A DNA stretch of 64,000 nt from Closterium sp. NIES-65 (GCA_948144175.1 CANXME010002068.1:6373501-6437500), one strand, 5' to 3'. Positions 1 to 10,172 are shown, numbered from the stretch's first letter. The notes: generated by a model from the letters alone, not told the origin. A program made the numbers and translations.

Positions 1-226
1 GTACACCCCCGGGTAGCTTGTGCGGGGTGGGTGCTATAACCGACCTCGTTTGTACTATACCCCCCTTTTGGGGTGATTCTCTATAAGACCCGGGGGGGGG
101 GTGTTATGGGTGGCACAATTGCATATTTGTCTTATATTTCACACTGTTAGGGGTGCAATCTAGTATTGAAACATAGCACCAGCACCTAGCATCTCATAAA
201 CAACAGAAACATCACAACTACGGTAG
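1..226. other. Left flank of element A; candidate transposon terminal region
   Basis: No coding signal. It contains a C-rich start with CCCGGG at 8-13, a near-palindrome around 82-107 (ATAAGACCCGGG followed by a G run and GTGTTAT), then AT-richer unique sequence up to the TTATG insertion site of element A. The palindrome resembles ATAAGACCCGGGTATTAT at 10048-10065, which suggests the two belong to opposite ends of one DNA transposon. Confidence 0.4.
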
Positions 227-231
227 TTATG

Positions 232-341
232 TGTCAGAATGAGGAATGAGTGTTCCATTGATGTTGGTTGGGGTACATATGACAAACCCTAACTTCTGTA
301 CCCCCTAAGACAAACCTCACTACAGGCTACAACATTTGACA
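232..341 (-). repeat. Element A 3' LTR (110 bp)
   Basis: Direct repeat of 7390-7499, bounded by TGTCA/TGACA. It contains an 8-bp inverted repeat GGGGTACA (270-277) / TGTACCCC (297-304) with a 19-nt loop that includes AACCCTAA. No TATA box is evident in the sense orientation. Confidence 0.95.
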
Positions 342-350
342 CACCCCCAT
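342..350 (-). other. Element A polypurine tract
   Basis: On the minus strand ATGGGGGTG directly abuts the 3' LTR. The same CACCCCCAT block adjoins the 3' LTR of C, G and L (CACTCCCAT in I), so this is the likely plus-strand primer of the tiny-LTR group. Confidence 0.75.
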
Positions 351-392
351 AGCCTAAGTGAGGGGTGTCTAGCAAAAAACAAAAAAGAGTAC

Positions 393-484
393 GGTCACAA
401 GACCAGTCCAAAAGAAAACAAAGCTCAGGGTGGATCACAACGTCACCACACACTCTGAGCACAAGCAACAGTGGCCACAAGGCC
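393..484 (-). promoter_or_regulatory. Conserved three-hairpin 3' UTR module of element A
   Basis: Plus-strand order: GGTC-ACAA-GACC (393-404), GTGGATCACAACGTCACCAC (430-449) and GGCC-ACAA-GGCC (473-484). Each can form a short stem with a CACAA-type loop (TTGTG in the sense RNA). The block lies between the RNase H stop codon and the polypurine tract, and recurs at the same place in C, G, I and L while the spacers vary. Its role is unknown; a cis-acting RNA signal (packaging, export or 3' processing) is inference. Confidence 0.6.
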
Positions 485-546
485 AGTCCAAGAGATCACA
501 AGTATATATAGTAAAAGTACAAACGAAGCAGGCAATAAACTCAAGT

Positions 547-3500
547 CTACGCATGACTAGAACCTGTGTCAACAAGGCCTAACTGCACACAACACCTCTG
601 GTGGTCACAAGGCGGAAGCGCCTTGGTGAAGATGTCTGCAGTGTTGGCCTCGGACTCTACAAACTCGAAGCAAGCCTGTCCACGCCTCTGCAACTCTCGC
701 AGAAGAAAGTACCTGACGTGAATGTGCTTCACTCTGCTCTCCAGTCGCGGCTCACGACAGAGGAGGATCGACGCCTTGTTGTCAGTAAACAAGGTCGGTG
801 CAGAGCTCGGCCGCTCACCAAGGTCGGCGAGCAAGAAGGTCAACCACCGCAACTCCTGTGCCGCCATGGCACCAGCGTAAATCTCAGCCTCAGCTGTAGA
901 GGTCGAGACAGAAGAGGAGCGCGTGGAACGCCAGGAAACAGCTCCAGAACCCAGACTGAAACAGTACCCCTGAGTAGACCTGTGAGTCTCAGCGTCGTCA
1001 GCGTAAGAGGAGTCACAGTGACCAGTGAGTACGACAGACTGCTGCCCTCCAAGAACTAGCCCCACGCCTGATGTAGTCGCTAGGTACTTCGCCACCCTCA
1101 CAGCTGCCGTCCAGTGAACAGGACGGTGTCTCCCTGGCGCAACAAAGCGCGCAAGGATGCTGAGAGGGAAGGCGAGGTCCGGGCGAGTACAAGTCATCAG
1201 GTACATGAGGCAACCCACAAGCTCTACGTAGGGACCACTAGGCTCAAACGGCTCGTCAGGAAAGGGACCAGTGAGTCTGTGGTCAACAGCTAGAGGTGTG
1301 CGCTGTACGGTGGAGTGCTGAAGCCCGAACCGCTGAAGGACCTGCTGCACCATGTGTGACTGTGAGAGTGTAATGGTGCGAGCGGCTCTGTCCCTGGTGA
1401 TCTGCAGGCCAAGGTAGTGGCGCAACTCACCAAGATCAGTGCACGTGTGTCTCTTCTGCAGTTCGGACTTCACGTCTGCCAAAGCAACCCTGTCCGGAGT
1501 GGCGAAAACGAGGTCGTCGACGTAAACCAGAACAAAGAACGGTGTGGAGCCACGACGAACGAACAGCGACGGGTCGGCAGAAGACGGCTGGAACCCAAGG
1601 TCAGAGAGGGTAGAACGCAGAGTGTCGTGCCACTCACGAGGGGCCTGGCGAAGACCGTAAACAGGTCGCCTCAGCCTCCACTGGGTCCCAGGAGGGAAGG
1701 TGCCAGTGAAGGCCGAGGGACGACGCAACCAGACCTCCTCGTGTAGGCTGCCCTGAAGGAAAGCAGTGGAGAAGTCGAGAGAGTGTAACTCGTAGTCTCT
1801 CTGTGCTGCTACGTGTAGTAACACCCGAAGAGTGGTCATCTTCGGGGTAGGTGCGAAGGTCTGAAAGAAGTCAACTCCCTCACGCTGACTGAAACCTCTA
1901 GCCACGTAGCGCGCCTTGAAGACCGGGGGAGATCCCGGTGGCCGCTTCACCCTGTAGATCCACATGCCGTCGACTACGTTCGCCCCAGGGGGGGGGACCT
2001 CATCGACGTAGGTGCCTGTGGATCTGTAGGAGGCCATCTCTGCGTCCATGGCAGCTCTCCACTGAGAGGCCCAAGGCCCTGACACTGCCTCAGCGTAAGT
2101 GCGAGGAGTCGGAATGTCAAGGGCGTCGGGGTCACCCTCAGGGGCGAGGAGCATGGCACAGAGATGAGGGGAAGCGGCCGCCAGGAACTCTAGCTCAAAC
2201 TGCCTGTCCTCTAGGGCGTCACAGCCAAGGGCAGACACACCCCCGACGGCCAGAGGACTGGTAGGAGGAGCAGCCACAAGCGTGGTGGCGTAGTCAAGGC
2301 GGCGGGTAGAGGCAAAGTCAGTAACTGCGGCAGTAAGAGCGGACACAGAGGACACAGAGGCACTAGGGTGAGTAACAAGAGAGGCGAGAACACGAGAGAG
2401 AACAGGACGGTACGTGCGGTAGTAGTCAGTGACAGGAGTAGGGAGCGACACAGTGAGGGCCGACTCAGGAGGAGACGGAAGCACAGACTGAGACGGACGA
2501 GGTGGACTAGAAAGAAGGAAGGCAGTACGAAGTTCAGTGAAGGGAACAGGAGAGGAGGGACGAGCACGAGGGGAGCGACGAGTAGCCCAAGAACGAGACG
2601 GAGGAGAAGAGGACAAGGGCGGAGAACTGGGGAAAACAGCGGGGGAGGAGTCAGGAGGAGGAAACGTGGGACCGTAGACAGGAGGAGAGGCGGAGGAGGG
2701 AGGAGAAGGGGAGGGGAGACCAAGGATCCGAAGACCCGAGACAGGAGGAGGAAGTGGCTGCTGCTGCTGCGGCTGCGACTGCTGCTGCTGCGGACGCGGC
2801 TGCTGCTGGGACTGCTGCTCCTGCGGGTCCAGCTGCTGCTGCTGCTGCTGCTGCTGCTCCTGCGGCTCCAGCTGCTGCTGCTGCTCCTCCAGCCGCTGTA
2901 ACTCCCTCTCCTCTCTCTCCAACGCCAGCTGCTCGTCACGGGCACGGCGAATACGAGCCTGGTGCCTAGTCGGGTAGGGGTGGGGGGGCGGAGTAGTGTC
3001 CGAAGCAGCGGCAGCTCCAGAGTCCACTCCAGAAGAACTAGGCTCACCACCCCCAGAGGCAGCACTAACACCAGCTCCAGACCCAGGCTCACCTGAACCC
3101 GAAGGAGGCGCACCCTCACCCCCAGACGCAGCACCCCCAGTGTCCGCGCGGCCAGCACCAGCTCCCGGACGACAAGAGTCCTCAGCACCCACCTGGTCAG
3201 CTCCAACTCCAGAACCAGAAACTCCAGCTCCAACCCCAGCTCCAACTCCAGCACCCCCAGAACCAGAAACTTCAGTGCCAACTCCAGCTCCAACTCCAGC
3301 TCCAACTCCAGCACCCCCAGAACCAGAAACCGGTACAGGAACAGGCGTCGCACCAACCTCTCGAGAGCTAGCACCAGCGGCACGCTGCGAGGAGGACTGT
3401 GGGGAGGGAGGCTGTACCGGAGGGGCTACCGAAGGAGGAGGGGTAGCCTGGGACACACCTGACGGGGCTGGACCAGGGGGGGGAGGCTGTACCGGGGGAG

Positions 3501-4627
3501 CAGGAGGGGGAACGGCAGTCAGGAAGAGGGGGGGAGGAGGAACCGGGAGACCTCGACTGGGGTACCTGACGTAGTACGGAGTGGACTCCTCGAAACGGAC
3601 GTCACGGGAGTCAAAGAACCGGTGAGAGGGAGGGTGGTAAAAGGTGAAGTCAGAGGAGTCCTCAGGGAAACCAAGGAAGACACAGGGGACGGCACGAGGC
3701 GAGAGCTTGTCCGCGGAGGTGTCGCGGACAAGAGCCAAGCACCCCCAGACACGAAACCGCGACGCAACACCAGGGGACCCTGTCCAAAGACTGGTCGGTG
3801 AAACCTCTGGTCGAGAGACACGTGGCCAGAGGTTCAGCTGGTGCGCGGCGTACCTGACCGCGTAGGGCCACAGAAAATGGGGGGCACAGGCGTGAGTCAG
3901 GGAGGTGCGGGCGATCTCCATGACCAGGCCTATGCGGCGCTCAGCAACCCCATTCTGCTGTGGGGACTCTGGAAGCGTCCAGGACTGACGAATGCCCTGC
4001 TCGCGACAGAATCCAGCGAGAATGCCGGAGCGAAACTCACCCCCACGGTCGGAGTGAAGACAGCTGACACGACGACCACGAGTGTCCTCAGTGGTGAGCA
4101 ACCACCTGATCAGCGTAGAAGTCACCTCAGACTTCTTCGCCAGAGGGAACACTGTGGTGTAGCGGGAGAAGTCGTCAACGACCACCAGAAAGTAACGCTC
4201 ACGCTCAGGGCCTAGACGAGGGGCTGGGCCCCAGACGTCCAAGTGAAGCGTCTCAAAAGGCTCGGTGGCCGGACGAAGGGAGGAGGAGTGAGGGGTGGCG
4301 CCCAGCCTACCCTCGACGCAGGGATGACACGGCGGCGCAGGCGAAGGCGGCAGCGACGGCAAGACACGTGGGAGGCCTAGGACAAGACGCTGACTAGACA
4401 TAGCGCGCAGACGTGGAAGGGACGGGTGCCCCATCCGGTGGTGCCACAGAACGGTGGGGTGGGCAAGCGACCGGCAGGAGCACGACGCAGCGACTGGAAC
4501 AGACGTAGGAACCTGACACGATACAGACACCTGGGGGGACGTAGCAACCTGGTGAGACGCGGGGACCCGAACGGGGGGGGGAACCGGGGGCAGTGGCAGT
4601 AGGGGGGGCTGCTGGTGCGGCCGCTGG

Positions 4628-4678
<51 letters not shown>

Positions 4679-6609
4679 GGCTGCGGCTGCTGCTGCTGCT
4701 GCGGCTGCTGCTGCGGCGCACGCGGGCCAGTGTGAAGAGTGTAGAGACCCGAGCCCGGCTCAGCAGTAAAGGTAGCAAGAGGCTGGTAAGAGTCTCCGTC
4801 AACACACACCGCAGTCTCTCCAGAAGGCTCAAACCACACACCCACGTGCTGACTCACGAGGGGTCGCACGCCCACCAAGTTCCGGGAGAACGAGGGGACG
4901 TGAAACCCAGTGAGAGACCCGGAGGGAGCAGCAGGACACGGTAAAGTGGTAGTGTGACGTGCAGTGACTGGTCCCGTAGTGGGATCAGCCAACGCTACAG
5001 AAACAGGCGCAGGAAGTGGTGTAAGTGTCGTGCTGTCCCGAAAGAAGCAGTGGGAGGCTCCAGAGTCCAGTGTGAACGACAGCGAAGCGTCCTCTGAGGT
5101 AGTCGCTGGTCTAGAGTCTACACAAGTACCTACACTAGCAACAGGCAACTGAGCAAGACTAGCACCTAAGCTAACAACACCAGAGTAAACAGAGTCAGAA
5201 ACACTAGAGTCAACAACAGCATACATAGCATGAGGAGCACTAATCAGATCAACTAACTGCTCAGCAGACATGCCCCACAGAGCGGAGCCGTAGCGCTGAA
5301 CCAGAGGAAGCCAGTCAGGAGCAGGACCGCCAACCCCGTAGGTCAACCGGACCGTGTCAGTGAGCTGAGCAAAGCACTGACCAGGGGGGTGAAAGCGGCC
5401 ACAAGGGTGGCCCCGACGAGGACCTGTCTGAACCTGGTAGGGGCAGGGAGGGTAAGCCGCACCGCGCTGGGGCTGACGCAGCCCCGACCCCGGAGCCAGC
5501 TGCTGACGCTGCTGCTGCTGAGGCTGCTGGGAGGAAAGGGGCTGCTGCTGCTGCTGAAGGTGCTGCTGACGCTGAGCCTGGTACCACGCCGCTGCTCCAC
5601 CTAGCGGGGCCGGCAGTACAGGAGGCGACTGACGAGCTCGAGGGTCGCCGCCACCAGCAGGTGCAGTGGAGTCACCAGCCGCTGCACGAGGGGTCTCTCC
5701 AGACGCTGCACTCCCACCACCGCCAGTCGCAACAGCACCCCCACTACCTCCGCTACCTCCGCCTCCACCTCCACCGGAACCACCTTTCTTGCCCCCCCTG
5801 CCGCGGGACCGCGACGCAGTCGTAACAGCAGCCGCAGTCGCGTCAGTAGCGGCAGTGGCAAGAGAGGCAGTGAAGGTGGGTAACTGCGGGACTGTGCACC
5901 CGTGGAAGAGTGGGGGGGACACAGTACCAGAGGCGGCAGCTACCGAACGAAGGTTGCTCTCGACGTCCTTGAGTGCAGACTCAAGGACCTCGATAGTCAG
6001 CTCACTAGGGTGCTTCAGCAGAAGCGCGTCACGAACGGAGGCAAGGCGGTCAGGGAGGCTAGTGGCGATGAAATAGACAGTAATCGCCATGGGGGGAGGA
6101 AGCAGTGCAAGCTGTGCCTCAGTGCAAGCAGCGCGGTAACTAGCGTCGAGTGAGCGGAGGTGAGCGATCAAGTCAGCAGAGCGCTCAAACGAGGCAAGAT
6201 CAGGAAACAGGAACGGGAGGAAAAGACGGCCGAGAGAGACAGTAGCGGGAGTAGAGTAGCGGGCCTTAATCGCAGTGAGGTACGCAGCAGCGGTGCGAAC
6301 CTGAGTAAATTGGACCTCCTCGGACTCGGGGAGGAGGCTGCTGAGTGCGATGCAGGCCGCAGCGTCACGCGACGTCCAAGCCGTCCGGTCAGCGCGCTGA
6401 CGGGCAAAGCGAGCCGTAGCAGCGTCGTCAGGAGCAGGGCCTAAAGCTGTAGGCTCGGGGGGCTCGGGGAGGTCACCAGTAGCGTGTGACCAGAGGGTCT
6501 CGCCCCCCTGGACCTGACTCTCTAACAGACGACGAGCGCGAAGAAGCCAGGCGGAAAAGTGAAGGGGTCTACCGTCGGCGTCGAAACGAAGAACTCGCGG
6601 AGTCGCCAT
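547..6609 (-). CDS. Gag-Pol polyprotein of element A, intact (2,020 aa)
   Basis: Single frame starting at the ATG at 6607-6609 (MATPRVLRF), matching the MATxxVL starts in C and H; the frame extends 12 codons upstream without an ATG. Order: UBN2-like gag domain (about residues 10-240), Gly- and Gln-rich linker, unusual zinc knuckle C389-x13-C-x3-H-x4-C, protease DSGA (D515), a Gln run near 645-661, HHCC integrase zinc finger, integrase core D791/D854/E890 (DD35E spacing), a long Pro/Gly/Gln-rich region, Copia-type reverse transcriptase from about 1510 with YVDD at 1696-1699, and RNase H with first Asp near 1866. It copies element RNA and integrates the cDNA; a single frame implies that Gag/Pol ratio is not set by frameshifting here. 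At over 2,000 aa it is longer than most plant Copia polyproteins, mainly because of linkers. Confidence 0.95.
4627..4695 (-). repeat. CAG/CTG triplet run inside element A pol
   Basis: Near-perfect CTG repeat on the plus strand, encoding polyglutamine between the protease and integrase zinc finger. Shorter runs occur at 2758-2890 and 5505-5570. They are coding, in frame and in linkers, so replication slippage here changes length without breaking domains. Confidence 0.8.
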
Positions 6610-6679
6610 AGTGAGAACCAACGCGAACGAACAGGCGAGTAACAACCGGGGGGGGAAGAGGACTCAGTCGCAGCGGAAG

Positions 6680-7260
6680 AGCGGGCTAGGGCGACGGGCC
6701 AAGACGTAGGGTAGGGCAACGGGCCAGGGCCTAGGGTAGGGCGACGGGCCAGAGCCTAGGGAGGGCGACGGGCCAGGGCCTAGGAAGGGCGACGGGCCAG
6801 GGCCTAGGGAGGGCGACGGGCCAGGGCCTAGGGAGGGCAACGGGCCAGGGCCTAGGGAGGGCGACGCGACGGGGGAAAGGGCGGGAGCGACGCGACGGGG
6901 CAGGGCGACGCGACGGGACAGGGCGACGCGACGGGGCAGGGCGGCGCGACGGAGCAGGGCGACGGGACAGGGCAGGGCGACGCGACGGGGTAGGGCGACG
7001 CTACGGGACAGGGCGACGGGACAGGGCAGGGCGACGCGACGGGACAGGGCGACGGGACGGGGGGGGTAACAGGCGGGTGCGACGCGACGGGGGGAACGGG
7101 CGCGACGCGACGGGGGGGAACGGGCGCGACGCGATGGGGGGAACGGGCGCGACGCGACAGGGGGAACGGGCGCGACGCGACGGAGGGAACGGGCGCGACG
7201 CGACGGGGGGAACGGGCGCGACACGACGGGGGGGAACGGGCGTGACGCGACGGGGGAGAT
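6680..7260 (-). repeat. GC-rich minisatellites in the element A leader
   Basis: Three adjoining arrays lie between primer binding site and gag: about seven copies of a 24-bp unit containing GACGGGCCAGGGCCTAGG (about 6690-6860); irregular 13-18 bp units built on GGGCGACGCGACGGG (about 6860-7060); and about eight copies of a 22-25 bp unit containing GGGAACGGGCGCGACGCGAC (about 7077-7256). Open frames here are repeat-driven and I do not regard them as genes. Confidence 0.85.
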
Positions 7261-7356
7261 GGCGCTAGGCTCGGTACTAGGCGCGGTAACAACGAAACTG
7301 GTACAAACGAGAGGTAGGAATAGGCTCGGGAGGTACGAACGGAGAACGGAGGAACG

Positions 7357-7389
7357 GGATCCCACAGGATCCTAACCTAGCTGATACCA
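7357..7389 (-). other. Element A primer binding site and adjacent hairpin
   Basis: Directly inside the 5' LTR the minus strand reads TGGTATCAG (7381-7389), matching the 3' end complement of initiator Met tRNA. Further in, GGATCC-TGTG-GGATCC (7357-7372) can form a 6-bp stem with a 4-nt loop. G, H, J and L carry a different sequence but the same kind of stem here. Confidence 0.8.
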
Positions 7390-7499
7390 TGTCAGAATGA
7401 GGAATGAGTGTTCCATTGATGTTGGTTGGGGTACATATGACAAACCCTAACTTCTGTACCCCCTAAGACAAACCTCACTACAGGCTACAACATTTGACA
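7390..7499 (-). repeat. Element A 5' LTR (110 bp)
   Basis: I see no difference from 232-341. It is followed on the plus strand by the TTATG duplication at 7500-7504. The promoter, RNA start and polyadenylation signals must fit in 110 bp or lie in the leader. Confidence 0.95.
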
Positions 7500-7536
7500 T
7501 TATGGCTTTGCACTACAATGCTTCTTCTGGTGCTAT

Positions 7537-9586
7537 CTAGTCCTCATCGTCCCCTGCGACCCATTCCTCACACTCCTCTCCGTCATAGCGGTCGGCGCGC
7601 CACCACTCATCATCCTCGTCGTTGAACACTCCCGCCTCCTCGCCTTCTTCGGGCGTGTTCCACTCCTCCTCTTCCGCCGCCGCCGCCGCCTCCGCCGCCT
7701 CCTCCTCCTCTGCGGCTACATCCTCCCCTGCCGGCTGCAGCTCCTCGGCCGGCACGGGGGCCTCGGCGTAGAAGGGGTTGACGACGAGCTCGTCGTCAAC
7801 CAGCTCGTTTATGTCGTCAAGCACCTCCACCTCACCCTTGTCCCTCATATGGGCAAGGATGAGGTGGTCCTCGCTGCCATTGATGGCGGTGGAGATCCCG
7901 CAGGTGATAAACGCTTTCTTCACGAGATCCTCTGGGACAGCTTCCCAGGACTCGTCGATCCAGCGGAGAACCAAGTCCGCAGGCGGCTTCTTCAGGTTGC
8001 CTGTGGGAAGGGAAGGAGTTGAGAAGTCAAGAATGTGTAATTGCAGTGTGTGCGCTGATGCTAGAACGATGTTGCTCAAACGGAACTCAAGACTGCAACT
8101 CACCTGCGCGAGTGGTTTGGTTGATGCCGACATCTTCGAACCATGTGCTGTAGCGGGAACGCACCCCGCACTTGAACGCGCGGTTAACCAACACATCCAG
8201 CGGCTGCACAAGCGGTGTGCAACCTCCTGGGATGACCGCCCTTGACAACCGAAACATCCGCATCGTTTGACCGACGGCCTCTGTCAAGTGGCCACGGTAG
8301 GAGTCGAGCACCACCATCGCCTCCCTGCGGCGGCCGGTGGTTTCCCGCAGGGGCTTCAGAAACGGCACTAGCACCTGGGTGATCCAGTCTTGCACCAGAG
8401 ATTCGTCCATCCACCCCTTCTCTTGTGCACGGACCACCACACCTGCCATCGGCACAACGTGAGAGTCGTGGTAAGTTGCGACGCATGACAGGCAGGAGCA
8501 CAGTAAAGAACGTTGATGTGTTACACTCACCGGCAGGGATGGGCACTTTCGGGATGGTCTTGCGCTTGAACACGACGTACGGAGGAAGTTTGAGCCCACC
8601 CGCCGTTACTGCGAGCATGACAGTAACACGCTCCTTCTCATAGCCTGCACTGCGTACGTGAACCGTACGTGCACCCTTCATTTCAATCGTGCGCTCCGCC
8701 GGCATCTCCAAGAAGAGCGGAGTCTGGTCCGCGTTCATGATGAGGTCGAGCGGGTAGTCGTGCAGAGTGCGCATCTGGCGCACAAACTCCCAAAATGCCT
8801 CCACCTTGGCCTTGCAATCTGCAAACAGAGCCACGGCACGTGTAAGTTAAACGGCGAACCCGCAATCACAATCGCACTGTTGCTTTACTTACCGACAGCC
8901 AACTTCTGCCCCATCTTCGTCTTCACCCGCCTCGCCAAGTGCCAGCGCGAGCGGAAACGCGTCGCCCAGCGGAACGACGCGCGCCAGTTCACCGAGGGCA
9001 TGCGGTGCGTCATGTACTTGGAGCTCCACTGCTGGAGCATGCGGACCGAAACGGCGAGGCCCTTCGCACGGTGGTTGAGGAAGTGGCGGTAGACCGCCCG
9101 TTCCATGAACGGGTACTTCGCCTTGCGGCCAAATCCCATGAGGCGACGGCGGCAGCCAGATGCGACGTCCAGCCGCTCCTTCATCTTCCTCCATTCGCGG
9201 ATCTGGCAGGGCTGCACCTTCGCGAGCTTCGCCAAGGCGCGATTCCCCAGGTCGGGCTGAGAGTCTTGCAGCTTCAACCAGTGCAGCTTCTCCTTCACGG
9301 TGATCGCCTTACGTACTTTCTTCGTCATGCGATGGCGAGGGGATGGTGGCTCAGAATCCGCGTTGCGCTTCAGCTGACCCTGCGGGCGCTTACGCTCCGG
9401 GAAAGCGGGGACAGACACCCGAGGAAGGGGAGGGCGAGAAGCATCGAAGCTACTACTAGCGGGAGGAGACGGCTGGGGCAAGAAGGGGCGAGGCGACGTC
9501 CGTGCGCGTGCAGCAGCGGCAGACGGAGTGTTACATGGCCGCTGGCGCCTAACTATTGTACTGCTTGAATCAGGAGAGGAATCCAT
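7537..9586 (-). CDS. Transposase, pogo/Tc5 (HTH_Tnp_Tc5 + DDE_1) type, four exons
   Basis: Exons 9586-8893, 8818-8531, 8442-8104 and 8000-7537 join in phase through three GT-AG introns (75, 88 and 103 bp; donors GTAAGT, GTGAGT, GTGAGT) to give 594 aa without stops. The N-terminus is Ser/Pro-rich with basic clusters (likely nuclear localisation), followed by CENP-B/Tc5-like helix-turn-helix DNA-binding regions (RAKGLAVSVRMLQ; WATRFRSRWHLARR). The DDE_1 core shows NADQT, VLDSYRGH and QPLDVLVNRAFK, giving the three candidate metal-binding Asp. The C-terminus is a long Glu/Asp/Ala-rich acidic tail. It would cut and paste its own element in the nucleus. Splice sites are from sequence; no transcript was seen. 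Element A sits 33 bp after the stop codon and removes the native 3' UTR context. Confidence 0.85.
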
Positions 9587-10040
9587 ACTCTACTGCAGAT
9601 TGGTGTCACCCGCCATGGAAGGAAGGCATACCGTATAAACAAAGAACCCTCGCTAGTGTAGGACAGAGGTGCTCTCACAGCCTGCCGAGCAGTGTTTACG
9701 GTAGTATCGTGCACTAGAATCGTTGTACAAGGAGGAGGAGAGACCCTTTTGAGGCACAGGGACGTGACCAAACCAGTCAAGACGTGACTGGTACAGGGAT
9801 AACACAGCACCGTGCGCGATTCCGGCCCCAGTGTTTGCATGAACCCTCGCAGCGCAAGGCTGGCTCTGTTTATACCGAATCAGGTGCCAGAGTGGCCCAC
9901 TGGAATTTGCCATGTGGCAGATTCCAGTGAAAGGTCACGTTATCCTCGAATACTCGGTTTTGCGGCCCTGACCAACAATCTAACAGTGAACCATTGAAGC
10001 TGATTTTGTTTCACATTGTTTTCTGCTTAAAAAAAATGTA
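9587..10040. other. Upstream region of the transposase, no gene seen
   Basis: Unique, moderately AT-rich sequence on the 5' side of the transposase. It should hold the transposase promoter, but I see no convincing TATA box, and the short open frames here look random. Confidence 0.5.
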
Positions 10041-10150
10041 CCATATAATAAGACCCGGGTATTATATAGGAATTTCTGTTGAGAGGACCCCCCCCCTTTT
10101 TTCCCTGTAGTTATCATAATACCCCCGGGTGTTATGTCCGGGAGAATACG
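10041..10150. repeat. Candidate right terminal region of the DNA transposon
   Basis: Two CCCGGG-centred palindromes, ATAAGACCCGGGTATTAT (10048-10065) and ATAATACCCCCGGGTGTTAT (about 10117-10136), are separated by a C-run/T-run segment. The arrangement mirrors 1-107 in inverted orientation. Degenerate terminal inverted repeats are the simplest reading. Confidence 0.4.
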
Positions 10151-10172
10151 GTAGGAGTGCGCAGCACTGACG

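Larger units (their letters stand above)
232..7499 (-). mobile_element. Element A: complete tiny-LTR Ty1/Copia retrotransposon
   Basis: The two LTRs (232-341 and 7390-7499) appear identical over 110 bp, start TGTCA and end TGACA, and are flanked by a perfect 5-bp target duplication TTATG (227-231 and 7500-7504). In the minus orientation the order is 5' LTR, primer binding site TGGTATCAG, a 770-bp GC-rich leader, a single uninterrupted gag-pol frame, 3' UTR, polypurine tract and 3' LTR. Domain order PR-INT-RT-RNaseH defines Copia. All catalytic residues I looked for are present. Identical LTRs plus an open frame indicate a recent insertion that may still be competent. LTRs of 110 bp are very short for an autonomous Copia. 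Confidence 0.95.
1..10150 (-). mobile_element. pogo/Tc5-like DNA transposon, split by Copia element A
   Basis: The transposase gene at 7537-9586 lies between two regions with similar CCCGGG-centred palindromes (about 8-13 and 89-94 on the left; 10054-10059 and 10124-10129 on the right), spaced 81 and 70 bp apart. I read these as degenerate terminal or subterminal inverted repeats. Removing element A (232-7499 plus one TTATG) joins position 231 to 7505, so the left 226 bases belong to the 3' side of this transposon. The exact ends and a TA target duplication cannot be fixed: the left end may lie outside the window. Boundaries are inference; the transposase is well supported. Confidence 0.5.

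Noticed and set aside
270-304. Telomeric repeats (CCCTAA) in the LTRs
   Set aside because: Only single CCCTAA units occur, always in the loop of the LTR hairpin; there is no tandem telomere array.
2211-3383. Long Leu/Val-rich open frame antisense or out of frame to known pol
   Set aside because: It overlaps the Pro/Gly/Gln linker of element A in another frame; its composition follows from GC-rich repeats. The same applies to 20851-21624, 49111-49806 and 59680-60732.
7077-7260. CRISPR-like array
   Set aside because: Units of 22-25 bp are directly adjacent without unique spacers, in a eukaryotic retrotransposon leader: a minisatellite.
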